Assembly (NCBI GenBank): GCA_023362775.1
Contig: JALMGJ010000008.1
Coordinates: 35,700,501 to 35,764,500 of the forward strand
DNA: 64,000 nt
Source: Charina bottae
Lineage: Eukaryota > Chordata > Lepidosauria > Squamata > Charinaidae
Reading direction: 5' to 3'
Shown here: one piece after another, positions 23,605-35,379 of the stretch
Layout: every line of letters starts with the position of its first letter
How positions within the stretch are numbered: position 1 is the first letter of the stretch
Notes under the pieces: generated by a model
Databases searched by the model: none
The model's input: only the letters and a program-made list of their open reading frames with translations
What the model was told of the DNA's origin: nothing
Position numbers and translations under genes: made by a program

Positions 23605-23775
23605 AAATTCACACACTGCACTAAACTATATTTCATAATGGTTTAAAAATAGAATTGGCTAGGTACATCTAACTTGCTAAGCCATAAATTATGGTTTGCA
23701 AATCACAATGGCTAGCTTTACATATGCTAATACAAAATCAAACCATTTTACGGTTTAGTGAAATTTGAGAACCAA
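23605..23775. repeat. Possible MITE with ATGGTTT/AAACCAT words
   Basis: Opposed words (ATAATGGTTTAAAA, CATAAATTATGGTTTGC, AAACCATTTTACGGTTTAG) recur, as they do near 14980-15040 and 32085-32140. Ends and target duplications are not clear. Confidence 0.3.
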
Positions 23776-24019
23776 GTTACAATCTCATAACCACTTGTTC
23801 TAGTATGTTGCCCTGAAAGGATATACTAGAAATGGGCCATTAGTTATTTTAACACGTTAGGCCAAAATTCCAAGAACATTCTCACAATCATCTCTTTCTA
23901 TTAAAGAAAAAAAAACCCTTGCTATCCAAACAGGACTTTACCACCCTCTCAGGATCTACTTTATGGGAACAAGCAATTTGTTATATCCTATTTGGAGGGG
24001 GGGGTAGGTTTATTATTCA

Positions 24020-24075
24020 CTTTAAGCACCTACCAAAGTGGAAAGGCAAGATATAAATCAAATAAATAAATTTAA
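24020..24075 (+). mobile_element. Short L2/SINE 3' tail
   Basis: CTACCAAAGTGGAAAGGCAAGATATAAATC followed by AAATAAATAAAT has the layout of an L2-type tail (GGAAAGGCGGGATATAAAT). Confidence 0.5.
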
Positions 24076-24309
24076 AGCTGATCTTTCAGGACTCTTAAGT
24101 GGGCAGGGAACCTCCACAAGGAAAAAACAGATTAAGTTTTGTAAACCACAGGAATCCTTTTGAGCTGGCCAGTGTAAAATATGTGTAAAATGTCTACTAA
24201 ATATATAAATAAGAATTCCAGCTGTGAAAATTACACTAGGCCTTTCAGCACTAAAGGCACAGACCCATAATGGTTTTCTACTTGTGTCACCTTTTCATAG
24301 CTATAATGT

Positions 24310-24430
24310 GTAACAGGCAATACAATATGATGTTAAGATGTTGGATTCAGACCAAGAAGATCCAGCTCAAGTATTCTTGGAGTATGAAGCTCACAAAATA
24401 ACTTTGAGTCAACCAGTATCCCTCAAAGCA
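24310..24430 (+). mobile_element. Degenerate tRNA SINE (MIR/CORE-like)
   Basis: ATGATGTTAAGATGTTGGATTCAG, GATCCAGCTCAAGTATT, AAGCTCACAAAATAACTTTGAG is a decayed version of GTGGTTAAG.TGTTGGACT...GGTTCAAATC...GAAGCTCACTGGGTGACTTTG. Confidence 0.5.
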
Positions 24431-24664
24431 AATGATATCAGAGTTTTCTATAGGGGATTAAAAAAATGAAAGGAGACCCTCATATTCATCACATTCAACT
24501 CTTATAGGAAAAAAAAATGGGATGGATAGATAGACAGAAGATAATCAGGTGATTTTCCCCTCATTTTATCTTCTCTATAATAGACCTGTAATATCAGATA
24601 GGCTGACTTTATAGAGATAGTGATCATATATTAGGAACCACCCAAGAGCCAAGTAATCAATTCA

Positions 24665-24905
24665 ATGAGTTATGGCAATTCAAATCATCAGATTGGTTTG
24701 ACTTGATCTGAATCACTGAATGGAATTGATCCAATTTGATTAAAATTGTGTGTGTCAAAGTGCATCAAATCTTCAAGTTGATTCAAAGGTACCCAATTCA
24801 TTTGAACACATCAAATTGATTTGAAGATTCAGTTCAAAGGAATGATTCAATCAAACCCACCTCCAAATTAAATTGATTTAAAGATTCTATTCAAAAGGGT
24901 GATTT
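24665..24905. repeat. Degenerate TCAAATTGATT-rich region
   Basis: A 240-bp stretch built from imperfect, mixed-orientation copies of TTCAAATCAAT / ATTGATTTGAA words. No unit boundaries or TE ends are evident. Confidence 0.55.
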
Positions 24906-24909
24906 GCTT

Positions 24910-25012
24910 AAATTGCCCTATTTATTCTTTCTTTATTCTTTTATTTCTTTATTTTAAAAAATTAAACCACCTAATAGCTGAAGGTCTCTGTACGCTTTAC
25001 AAAAAAACGCCA
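24910..25012 (-). mobile_element. L2 3' end, antisense
   Basis: A TTTATT-rich tail, then AAACCACCTAATAGCTGAAGG, CTCTGTACGCTTTACAA. This is the reverse of GTAAAGCG.ACAGAGACCTT.AGCTATT.GG.GGT.TA, the L2/CR1 terminus. Confidence 0.55.
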
Positions 25013-26525
25013 CACACTAAAAAACTTGGGGTCCTGTTTATATACACACAATCTTTTGTACCAGAAAGAAAAATGCAGGAAGCACTGGAGCAACAAGCAG
25101 CAGCAGGAGCCAGATACCTTTGAGAGTATATCCCAAATACTGTATGTTTGTGCAATTTGTACTCTTGCCTCCCTCAATCTAAGGCTGACTGCCTAAAGAC
25201 CCAGACAATAGTGTAGACTGTCCTGCTTCAAGGCCTCCCCAGATTCCAATGTTCAGTCTTCCTATTTTGCCTTCACTAGTACTGAACCAAGAAAATATCA
25301 CATACTATTACAGTAGCTAAACACTGGGGAGCAGGGATTGGGGTGGGGGGTTGAAGAGGGGAAGAAGCAAAGAAAAAAGAAAGTGGAACAATTAGTCCCT
25401 TAAGTCGAGGCCTCCTTTCATCTGAGGACCAAGCAAGAATAATAGTTTCCTTCAGTAAACAGTGCATTAACTAGTCCTGCGGGTTTATGTTGAGATCTCA
25501 GGCAGGCATTACCTCTCCACCTCAGTGTTTTACAATCTCAATTGCAAAACTTCTCTTTCATCCTAATCATTCACTTCAACAACTCGACAGCGTAGGCATA
25601 TATTATTTTTATTTTGATGATGGATGGATGAAATGAAAGTGTAGCAGGCCAGGTGCACAGGCGAGTGGAGATATAGTTGATAAGCAACACTGGGACTAGA
25701 AGCTTGGTATTAGTGTTGAGTACAGCAGAAAGTCAGAGGGAGCAAAATGGAAAAGTTAGGAGGATTGTGCTGTGGGTGAAAAACACAATTTTTACAGAGG
25801 TTTGCAGAATGGATCAGGACAGAAAATCAAGCAGTCCAGCATTTGTTGTCACCCAGGGGTCAACTATATCATCCAGGGAATTCAAACATGGGACAGTACC
25901 CCTCAAGCAAAAATTACGCTAGCAAGAAAGAGGTTACAGCAGTTCAGACCGGATTGCACGGATGCATTTTAAATATAAGTAGAAGCAATATCAAATAGAA
26001 TCAATGTTTCAAAGTGAAGGATATGGTAATAGCTGGCAGAGAAAGTCAATTTACCTAGACACAGACTATTGGAGATGGGGGTTAATGAGTAGAAATATAA
26101 TACTGGAATTGTTGTGGGGAAAATATACTTTTGAGCTGCACCTGTATGACAGTTTCATGCTTCCTGTAATACTATCCCATGGCATTCTGATAAACTTGAG
26201 GTTAAAACAAACAGTACTGCATAGCAGACAATAGGCCAAAACATGATCAATGTTCATGCAAAGCATTTCAAAATGTTTCTACAGCAATCCAGCCAGTTGT
26301 ATTCTCCCAAAACTCAGAAACAATTCAAACCACAGATGTTCTCCAATGGAAAAGATGATTGAATTGCTATTGCAATCCATTGCTCAGCATCGTTCTCCTT
26401 TCCTAATTACAAATCCTGAACTTTTTAACTGCACTTGTAGCTCAGAGATACAACTTCATATATTGCAAGGAACTGCAACACATAATGCCTCCAGAATTGC
26501 TCCATGCAGTTATCTGCTATCTAAG
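25013..26525. other. No gene recognised
   Basis: No coding exon or assignable repeat seen. Confidence 0.45.
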
Positions 26526-26527
26526 CT

Positions 26528-26743
26528 AAGGACTCACTTGAAAAGACCCTGATGCTGGGAAAGACTGAAGGCAAAAGGAGAAGGGGACGGCAGAGGATGA
26601 GATGGTTAGATAGCATCACCGATGTAACGAACATGAATTTGAGTAAACTCCAGGAGACAGTGGAGGACAGGAAGGCCTGGCGTGCTATGGTCCATGAGGT
26701 CACAAGGAGTTGGACACGACTAAACGACTGAACAACAACAACA
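26528..26743 (+). mobile_element. BovB LINE 3' end
   Basis: Sense 3' fragment of canonical BovB: CTTGAAAAGACCCTGATGCT, GGGAAAGACTGAAGGCAAAAGG, CATCACCGATGTAACGAACA, GGCGTGCTATGGTCCATGAG, then ACACGACTAAACGACTGAACAACAACAACAA. It is nearly collinear with the antisense copy at 9994-10340 but shorter. Confidence 0.92.
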
Positions 26744-26800
26744 AGCTTTCCCAGGTCTCATCAATAATTCACTTTCATATATGCCCTGAACTGGTTTTAG

Positions 26801-26841
<41 letters not shown>

Positions 26842-26925
26842 CCTTCCTTCCTTCCTTCCTTCCTTCCTCCCCTCCCCTCCCCTCCCCTCCCCTCCCCTCC
26901 CCTCCCTTCCCTTCCCTTCCCTTTC
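26801..26925 (+). repeat. Compound microsatellite (ATCT)n-(TTCC)n-(CCCCT)n
   Basis: Three successive arrays: ATCT at 26801-26839, TTCC at 26840-26868, then CCCCT grading into CCCTT to 26925. All are pyrimidine-rich on the plus strand. Confidence 0.95.
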
Positions 26926-27150
26926 CATTCAATCATGTCCAATTCTCAGAGACTGCCTTGACAAGTCCCTGCAGTTTTCTTGGCAAGGTTTTTCAGAAGT
27001 GGTTTGCCATTGCCTCCTTCCTAGGGCTGAGAGAGGGAGACTGGCCCAAGGTCACCCAGCTGGCTTCGTGCCCAAGGTGGGACTAGAACTCACGGTCTCC
27101 CAGTTTCTAGCCCGGTGCCTTAACACCAAATTGACTCTCGCTTTCTTTTT
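26921..27150 (-). mobile_element. tRNA SINE with BovB-like 3' end
   Basis: Antisense, about 230 bp. The minus strand has the head GCACCGGGCTAGAAACTGGG, GTGAGTTCTAGTCCCACC, GGGTGACCTTGGGCCAGTC, then GGAGGCAATGGCAAACCACT, CTTGCCAAGAAAACTGCAGG, and ends AATTGGACATGATTGAATGG. That ending resembles the BovB terminus, implying mobilisation by BovB machinery. Confidence 0.75.
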
Positions 27151-28900
27151 ATCCCCTTTCTAAATTTAAGCAAGATGTAAAGTGCTGGTGGTAAAACCTT
27201 CACCACACCTGTTTTCTCCCTTCCCAGCCACAATCACTCTTGCTTTCTTCGCCTCAGCCCTCTTGAGGATTTAAACACTTCAGGTACAACATAAACCTGA
27301 AAGAAAGAAGATATGGAAACAAGTATACCTTTGAATTTCCTCTCAACAAGGAAAGAGGGCTGTTCTAATTGTTTTGTACTCATTTTAGCTGTGAAAATGA
27401 CAAAAAATCAGTAAAAATATGTGTGATTACTACATGCTATCAGGCTGAAAAGGGAAGCATAGTAAGTGCAGCAGAAACTCCAATGGGCGAACATTTCATG
27501 AATGAAAGCCATTAGTAAGCACAACATCCCGCACCTGTTCCTTGCCCTCACAGCGTACAGCACCGGGCACCTTGGAAACTCATCTGATTTCCTGGGGCGC
27601 TCTTTCCCATTCATCTATAAACCCACCCCCAGAGTTTGCAGCCCTATTTCCATCTTGCTGCCTTGCCCCACTGAGAATACAGAAACAGCCCCCTACCAAT
27701 ATGTCTCTCTCACCATCTAGTCTAGAACAGTTGACTGGCAGTTCCGGAGATTTTTTCATCATTTGATCCCTGAAAACGGGCAATGCCAGAAATTGAACTT
27801 AAGCACTTCCGTATGCAAAGCATGTTCTCTCCTATTCCTTTCCTTCCATTTACTCCATGAAGCTTTCTAACCTCCCGAAACCCACCCCCACATGGCCTGA
27901 TTCACTCAGGGGCTGAGGTGGCAACAGTTACTGCATACTGAGCAGGAAAGTAATACAGTGACAGAGAATTTGATAAATTAGTCCTCTCAAATTTCCAGGC
28001 TTCAATATCTCTGAGGTTCCATCACGGTGAAATCTGTTCCATTAAAAAAAATGTTCAGTGGAATCTCACTCTGCTTAGAGGCACTGAAAATGATCCTTTT
28101 AACTATTTGGCAAGATGTGTCTCCCTATGTTGCCAGAAAGCTATAAAATCACCAAAGAGGGGCATTGTGATAAAATAGTGCATTGCAAGAAACCATAAGA
28201 TCTTCCTATGTCTCCCTTTCCCACCTCTACCTGCCCTGATCTTGCAATTAAATGTGCAATTATCCTATCTTACGAACATTCAGTTTCTTCAACCCAAGTG
28301 TATTACACAAAAAAGGCGCAGGTAAGCATCATCATTCAGTGTGCAAAAACGAACCATCCAGGAACGCAGGCGTCATCATCTGCCGACACTGTCTCCCCAT
28401 TCAAATACTTTCCAGAAATTCAGTTCTTTATACCAATCCAGCAGCCTGAGTCCACTTCATTTTAAAATGAATTAATTGATTTCAAACATTTTTTCCCAAG
28501 GGGGAAAATTAAAAACAAGGAACCCTAGGCATTGGACTGATTGCCCCTTCTTTGCAACATGGCATGGGGTCAAAGCTCAGTATTTACACTGCTAGGAAAA
28601 TTGCCTGTGCAAAGCAGTTATAGGTCACTGATGAAGTGTGTGCCAGCCTTGTGTGTTTCTTGAGCTGGTGGGTCTTTTTTATTTGGACTATAGTACCTTT
28701 AGAATACAACTCTTAGCTGACCTTTGTCTCCTGTGCAACATCTAGCAAACAATCAGCAAGGAATAATGCATGACTCTTTCTCTCCTCCAGCTCCCCCACC
28801 CGTTGCCATCCACCCCACTTGTCATATGTACCCCAACCACCCCTATTGCACAGACAGCATTCTTCAACAAATGGGTCCGGCAGAATTTTTGGACAGTGGC
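27151..28900. other. No gene recognised
   Basis: No exon or repeat assigned. This is the flank of the CpG island that follows. Confidence 0.4.
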
Positions 28901-30680
28901 TTGGAGGGTCGATGGCAGGGGAGAAAAGTGACAGCGAGTAGGGGGCGGAGGTGCCATGTGGCACTGCCGGCGTATCCACATGGCTTCCAGCCTCTCCCAT
29001 CTGCCAAGTGCTGCAGAACCGCTGGGGGGGGGGGGGGAGAGAGACCCTGCTCAGAACAGGGAGCTTCGCCTCTTGCAAAAAGTCCAAACCTGAGACACCG
29101 TCGGCACCTCGCCCACGTGCACACACACGCCCCCCCTTCCAAAATAGCCCCGCCACAAAGCGACCTGTCCTCGCCCTAATCCAGCCGCCGCTGCCGACTT
29201 GCTCCAGCCCAATCCCCAGGATCCAGCTCTGAGAACCCGCTCGGCGCACAAGACGGAGGCACTGCGGCTCTTTTCCCCCAGCCCTGCTGCTTCTTCGCTA
29301 CCGCGGCCGCACTCGGTGTGACCAACGTACCGGCTGCGGCTTCTTCCCTTCGTCCAGCCTCTTTTCTCCCAATCAGCTGCCGCTACCGCCTTGCCCAGCC
29401 CCGGATCTACCTGCAGGACCCGAAAGCCGGCTCCGAGCCACCCACCCTTTGCGCCACTTCCCAGCCCAGCCGCCGCCTCCTCTAGCCCGGGCACTTTTTT
29501 TTCCTCCACCCTTCCCCTCGAGAACCGCCCACCCAGCCACCGCCTGCGTTTTGAACCCGGCGCCTTCCCCGGGTAAAAAACAACCCCCTCCCCTCCCAAA
29601 ATAGGAAATAGGAAGTCCCCCTAACTGCGCAGCGCTCAAGATCAGTTTCGGTCTCTTCCCCCCGCTCCCCCCCCCCGACGCGCGTTCCCTAAATCCTAGG
29701 ATCTCCCTCCCCGCCCCGTGCGTCTGAGTGCAGAATTAGCCCGGAGTTGAGGGGGGTGCAGAAAGGTTACGTTCTCCCTTGGCTGAACCGCCGCTAGTTG
29801 CCTCGGGAGCTTGGGTTCTGGGGAGGCGCTGCGGATGATGGGTTGGGGTGGCCGTGGAGACTCCTCCTACTCCCTGCTCAGCCCAACTCCTTCCTCTAGG
29901 CTTGTTGGTTTGGTCCTCTTAATTTCCTCGTCTGCACGGAAAGAGAAAAGGAGAGGGGGACCCACCCTTGGTCCGGAGTTGTTGGCAGCGGCGGCAGCAG
30001 CCCGGGAGCAGTTAATCCACCAAGCGCCCAGCGGAGCCGAGCCGGGGCTCTGCCGCGGTGGCAGGAGGCAGCGTCTTCCCGGCACTCATGTTGGTGCCGC
30101 CTCACGAGAAGAGCGCCGGCGAAGAGTAGACGCAGCACAGCGACAGGCGGCTTGGCAGCCGGCGCTGTTTGTGGCGAGGAGACGGAGGGAAGAGAAGCGA
30201 AGCCTGGGAGGGACTAAAGGGGAGGCGCTTGCGAGTCAGGCGTCCGGGAGGGTGTGAGTGTGTGTCTGTGTGTGCTACGCGTATGTGGTTGTGTCGTGCC
30301 ACCTCTTCGCGAGCGCATTGCAGCGCGGCTCTCTCGGCTGGCTCGGGAGGGAGCGAGAGCGAGGCGAAGCAGCCGGCGCAAGAGCGGGCTTTGAGAAGGG
30401 GATTGACCCGAAGGATTAAAAAGGCCTCACCTTTCTGAGCTCGGAGTCAGCAAAGGGTGGAACAGGTTCGTTGCTCTTCTTTTTCTTCCGTCCCTCTGTT
30501 CTTGTCCGCCTTCTTTCTCTTCCCTCTCAAGCCACCGCGACTTTGGGAGCAGCTGTAACTTCTGCACGAAACCACACCGAGAGGCGTGATCTTAGGGAAG
30601 TTCAGCTTTCTCCAGCCTCCTGGTCCCCTGGACTCGGAGTCCCATCCTTCCCTGCCTGCACCAGCCATGCTGGCTGAAAA
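28900..30680. promoter_or_regulatory. CpG island, probable promoter and 5' exon region of an unidentified gene
   Basis: About 1.8 kb is strikingly GC- and CpG-rich compared with the AT-rich flanks. The densest parts are roughly 29080-29560 and 29960-30400 (runs such as GCCGCGGTGGC, GAGCGCCGGCGAAGAG, CGAGCGAGAGCGAGGCG). It is not made of recognisable TEs. Vertebrate CpG islands of this size usually cover promoters and first exons. Several open frames cross it on both strands, but none shows a known domain; they look like GC-rich shadows or untranslated exon. Possible splice donors (for example ACAG|GTTCGT near 30465) are only pattern matches. Direction and gene identity cannot be decided from this window. 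Confidence 0.75.
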
Positions 30681-31342
30681 TAATGGGAGCTGGAATCCAG
30701 CAGATCCGGAGGGAGGCTGGGGTAGATCTTCGTTGTGTTTGTTGGAATAAGAATTTAAGAATCTGGTTTAAGAGTCCATAGCATAGACCAATCTGTAGAC
30801 AGTACTACATGGATTGTTAGTTTTTCAAGATCATTGCAGGCTAAATAGGAACTTGCATGATGACATCATCATTGATACCTATCTTGATGGGGGGGGGGTT
30901 TCCCACATTTTCACCATGGGTTTAGGGCAGTGTTCAGATCTGGTGCCCCCCTCCTGTAGGACTACCATGAAAGTTGTAGTCCAGCTTGTCTAAAGCATGC
31001 AATGTTGAGGGAAACTCTTTTAATGAAGCTCCAGCTTTGAAAGACTTAAAAGAGGAATGGTGTGGGTGGGGAACACCCCCTTTTGCGCACCCTTTATTTC
31101 ACTTACCAGGGATCAGTTGCTTGGTAGGTTTGCATCACAGATGCTTGAAGGCGCACTGAATTCCAGATTATCACAAAATGTTAGGATCTGCCTGTGTCCT
31201 TGGGGCTCAAAGTCAAGGTCACTTTGAAGGCCCTTTTTTTTCTTTCAACAAGCAATTTAACTGTAGCAACACACACGGATACCCTAAGGTTGTTGTCCTA
31301 AATGTGTTTTTTTTAGGGAAGGAAGCCCTATAGATCTCATAC

Positions 31343-31412
31343 AATTGTGCTATTTTATTTATATTTCCAATTTATATCACCACCCATCTCCCCCCATTCC
31401 GGAGGGGACTCT
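31343..31412 (-). mobile_element. L2 3' end, antisense fragment
   Basis: TTTATTTATATTTCCAATTTATATCACC, ACCCATCTCCCCCCATTCCG, GAGGGGACTCTGG is the reverse of the L2 terminus; only about 70 bp remain. Confidence 0.75.
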
Positions 31413-31760
31413 GGTGCTATGGGTGATTATGATTACACTGATGCCTTGAGCTCAAGGAAGAATGCGTGGCAGTTGAGATGCCATTCTGATTTTCACCGAT
31501 CAGCCGCAAAACCCATATTCAGCCATGGCAGTGATTCTGGTTGGACTCGTGGAGGTTGAAAAGACTCTCTCACCTGCCTTTTGGGGAGGATGGAGTGATG
31601 AGAAAGGAGTATCTCTCTCTGATTGTGTCTTTCCAGCATCTATGAATGAAACAGGTGTGCCTTTTCCCCCCTTTGGCTATGCAGAAATCTTCAAGGCAAC
31701 AGCCTCTAGATGACCTTTGGAAGTTTACCATCATCCTGTTCTACCTCTTGGGAGTTATGT

Positions 31761-31810
31761 GTGTCTATACAAGTATATAGACACTCCCATCCTATATAAG
31801 GATGGGAGTG
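31761..31810. repeat. Two overlapping hairpins
   Basis: GTGTCTATA (31761-31769) pairs with TATAGACAC (31776-31784). CACTCCCATCC (31782-31792) pairs with GGATGGGAGTG (31800-31810) with a TATATAA loop. Both stems are perfect, a layout like that at 7596-7681. Confidence 0.8.
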
Positions 31811-32159
31811 GTAAAGGCTTTTTTTTTCCCCTTTAGCCCTCCTTAACCAGGAAGCAGCCAAATGGAAAGCTAATCAAACTCCAACCAAGGAAAAGAGTAC
31901 GGATTCAGTGCACTAATTAATTAACTGTATATAGCTTAGCAGCATGGGTCTGTACTATTGCTCTCCATTTTCTTTTAATTCAAAGCAGGGGTGAGCATTT
32001 TTCATGCCATGGAATTTACAGTGGGTGGAATTTAGTTTGATGTCAGGGGAAGGGGGTTAACTAGTTCCCCTCCATGTCATGCTAAAGCCGTGGTTTATTT
32101 CAACTATGGTTAAACAAACCATAATTGGCTGGGTGCACAAATCATACCAACCTCTAGGT

Positions 32160-32305
32160 CAGTGTTTCTCAACCTTGGCAGCTTGAAGATGTGTGGACTT
32201 CAACTCCCAGAATTCCCCAGCCAGCATAGCTTTCCTCATAGCCAGCATAGAATTCTGGGAGTTGAAGTCCATACATCTTCAAGCTGCCAAGGTTGAGAAA
32301 CACTG
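32160..32305. mobile_element. Palindromic hAT-type MITE, 146 bp
   Basis: Near-complete inverted repeat. The left arm is CAGTGTTTCTCAACCTTGGC ... GGACTTCAACTCCCAGAATTC; the right arm is GAATTCTGGGAGTTGAAGTCC ... GGTTGAGAAACACTG. Flanked by an 8-bp duplication with one mismatch, CTCTAGGT (32152-32159) and CTCTAGGG (32306-32313). There is no coding capacity. Confidence 0.92.
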
Positions 32306-32404
32306 CTCTAGGGTGTTGTACTTGACATTTCCTTTTCAATGTGGCTTTTAGTAACTTTAACATACTCAGTTTGAGCTCAACTCCAGATGACTTCATGGAC
32401 ACGT

Positions 32405-32465
32405 ATGTCTGAGCGGTTTTCTTGACAACAAGTTTGGAAGTGATTTGCTATTGCCTCCTTCCAGA
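32405..32465 (-). mobile_element. SINE body fragment (BovB-tailed SINE)
   Basis: GCGGTTTTCTTGACAACAAG, GGAAGTGATTTGCTATTGCC, TCCTTCC matches the middle of the SINE at 26921-27150 on the same strand. Confidence 0.5.
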
Positions 32466-32609
32466 ATTTTTTTAAAATAATATTTTATTTTCCTAGCCTA
32501 GCTACAGCCCTTGTTGGTCTTCTACTCAAGCACTACACAGCCTGGCCCTGCTTAATTTCTTGGCTCAGACAAGGTCAGCCAGATGGTGACACCTGTTAAG
32601 GTGCTTTTA

Positions 32610-33850
32610 GCAGCTTTATTGGAAAATCATGCCACTAGTGTGGGAGAATGAACGTGCTAAGAAAAAATATAGCCACTGTGCATTTTCTGAATTTTTGCAT
32701 ATCTTTACCTCTGAATGTTATCAAAGTTTCATGCGGGCTCTTACTGATATACAGTGTAAAAGGAATCTAAATCAACAACCATCTCCAAATATAGTGTTTG
32801 GTTCATTTATTTCATAAATGGTCATCCCAGCATGTGATATGCCAATGTGAAAAAGTAACTGGCTCCTTAGAGTCAAGAATTGTGCCACCTTTTGCAGCAA
32901 TAATTGCAACAAAGTATTTCCTGTAACCAGTGATCAATCTCTCACATCACTGCATAGGAATTTTGGTCTATTTCTCCATAGCAAACTGCTTCAACTCAGT
33001 AACATTTCAGGGATTTCTAATACGAACTGCTTCTTTTAATTCTGGTCACATTTCTGTGGGGTTGGGTCTGGCTTCAGCTTGTTATTTTCAAAGCACTGAA
33101 TTTGTTCTTTGTCTTTTCTCTTCTAGACTCTCTTGTATACTTGGGACCATTATCTTGCTGCATGATCCACGTGTGGTTCAGCTTCAGCTGATGATAGATG
33201 GACTGAAATTCTCCAGTAGAGCAGAAATCATGGTTTCTTCAGTGATGGCAAGCCATCCAAGTCCTGAAACCACAAACCAAACCATGACACTACCACCACC
33301 ATGTTTGACAGTTGGTATGACGTTCTTATGGAATGCAGTATTTGGTTTCCTCCAGAGGTGACATCACCAATGTAAACTGAAAACATCCATCTTTTGCTCA
33401 TCTACCACAGAATATTTCTCCATAGGTCTGGAGGGTGGTCCAGGTGCTTTGTGGGAGACCTGACATCACTATCAGTTTTCTTTTTCTGTCTTGCTAATCT
33501 CCCATGAATTCCATTTTTACACAGTGTTTTTCTGATGGTGGAGTTGTGAACACTGACTTTAGCTAAGGCAGGAGAGACCTGCAAATCCCTGGATGTTTTT
33601 CTGGAGTTCTTCATAACTTCCCATCACTCTTGGAATGATTTTGACAGGGCAACCGCTCTTGAGGAAGTTTGCTATTGGCCCAAGTCATCTCCATTTCAAA
33701 CATACATCTGACTATGGATTGATGGAACCTTAGAGCTTTAGAAATGGTGTTGTGACCTTATCCAGACTGATAGCCATTACTGATTTAAGGTGAACCTTGG
33801 GTTATTTTGAACAACACATAACATGCCTATAGAATCTATGTGGTGAGAAC
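32610..33850 (-). pseudogene. Tc1/mariner transposase relic
   Basis: A dead Tc1-type DNA transposon on the minus strand. The best-preserved piece (33614 down to 33402) reads KNSRKTSRDLQVSPALAKVS, VHNSTIRKTLCKNGIHGRLA, RQKK, then HLDHPPDLWRNILW. This is the HTH_Tnp_Tc3/DDE_3 junction, just before the WTDE aspartate block. Downstream, minus-strand DNA near 33300-33250 encodes the TVKHGGGSVMVWGCF-like motif in decayed form. The 3' end near 32650-32930 carries AATTATTGC..CAAA.GGTGG and a TTACTTTTTCACA tail typical of this group. Multiple stops and frameshifts prevent function. Terminal inverted repeats and the TA duplication were not pinned down. Confidence 0.8.
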
Positions 33851-34307
33851 TTCAATGTGATGAAGCGAGCTAAAGTTTATGTAGGACACAGCTGGCACAA
33901 ATCAACCCTGATTGCTTAACAAAATAATCACACAATGATCCCTAATTATCTCCTTAATTGAATTAATTAAATCAGAGCACAATTACATTCTCACACAGGC
34001 ACTTAGCATGTTTGACTATTGTTGATAAAGTGAAATGAAACAAGCACCAAACTTTGGAGATATTTGTTCACTCAAACTTCTTTTATATACCAGTAGAACT
34101 GATATGAAGCTCTGGTAAGATTCACTGACAAATAAATGCAAACATTCAGAAAATTCAAATGCTTTTTCACAGATTTGTGCTTCTCTGTCATGTATTTCTT
34201 GGTTGCTTTTCGTAACAAAGGAGGTAGGTCCCTTGGAATGCTCTTTTCGACTCTTGTTTATTCTTCGTATTTAAACTTTCATAATGAGTCATATAATTTT
34301 GGCAGTC

Positions 34308-34402
34308 TTCCAACCTGATATCCTCCAAAGGTATTGGACTTCAACTCCCATAAATCACAGTCAGCATGTCCAGAAAGCAACAGGTTGAAGAAGGTTGTCC
34401 TT
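34308..34402. mobile_element. hAT-like MITE relic
   Basis: CTTCCAACCTGATATCCTCC, TTGGACTTCAACTCCCATAA, CAGTCAGCATGTCCAG, AACAGGTTGAAGAAGG. The two ends (CCAACCTG / CAGGTTG) are inverted and the interior carries the ACTTCAACTCCCAT word shared by several reptile MITEs. Confidence 0.5.
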
Positions 34403-35379
34403 GGCTTTGACAGTATTACATTTCTCTATATGCCTTGTGTAGAATTCCCCTGTTGCAACACTTGAGAGCAATTTAATTTTCCTCGTGAGCAAACTCGATT
34501 AACATTTGGTGTGTTTGTCCCAATCCAGATAAAATCAAGCTTGGATTTGGTTTAGTGATTCCAGCTGATCATCCCAGTTTTAAAAAGTGCCCCTTATTCT
34601 ATGCTTCTGAAGATCTTTAGAGCAGAAGATAAGGTCATTTATTTGGAAATGAACTGCTATGCATAGAAAAATCACTGCACAGTTACTTTCTTCTGCTAAC
34701 GATTTTGGTTGGGCATTCCCAAATGGAGAGTTATTAGTTATTAAAAGAACAAAGCCAATTCAAATCTAAGCTTTGCCATGTTTTGTGGGTTAATCCCAAA
34801 TGAAGCTTAAATATGTAAAACTACCTTTCTCTTTGTTACCACTGGGATTTTGACTGTAAGTTCCTTGAAGCCCATGTGGATGGCAGATTTGTTGTTCTGT
34901 AAAGTTTCATGATGTTATGGGTCAATCCCAACATATTTGCTTAAAAATAATTTGTTAAATTCAGTAAAATGTATTTCCAATTGTGTTCATTTAAGAACGA
35001 CTTTCTTAGACCAAGTGCGGTTGGGGGACTAGCACAGATCTCTTTTATTGTACTTGATTTCCAAACTTCTCTCAGTGTAAATATCACTGTATTTATTTCA
35101 TATTTCTAATTAATATATCCCTAATTATCTTAGACCTTTTCCAACTGAGGTCTGCACTTGGTCTTTGAATGGTGGGCTGGGCGCAGCATTCTAAAGAGTG
35201 GTTGGAACCAGGATGCATCTACATCAGTGGATGCAGAGTAAAACTACATTTAATTAAAATCCATTTTATTTACAGTTTGACAGCAATTTTTGGAGTGATT
35301 CTGGGAGCCACACCAAAGGTGATGGGTTTCATGAAGTCCTAGGACATGAATCTTTGCACTTCTCTCTTAGATCAATTTC

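Noticed and set aside
29811..30257. 148-codon frame starting MGSGEALRMMGWGG and other frames in the CpG island
   Set aside because: No recognised domain, similar frames exist on both strands, and GC-rich DNA has few stops. It is better read as untranslated or non-coding.
32930..33361. 143-codon plus-strand frame
   Set aside because: It is the antisense shadow of the Tc1 transposase relic on the minus strand.
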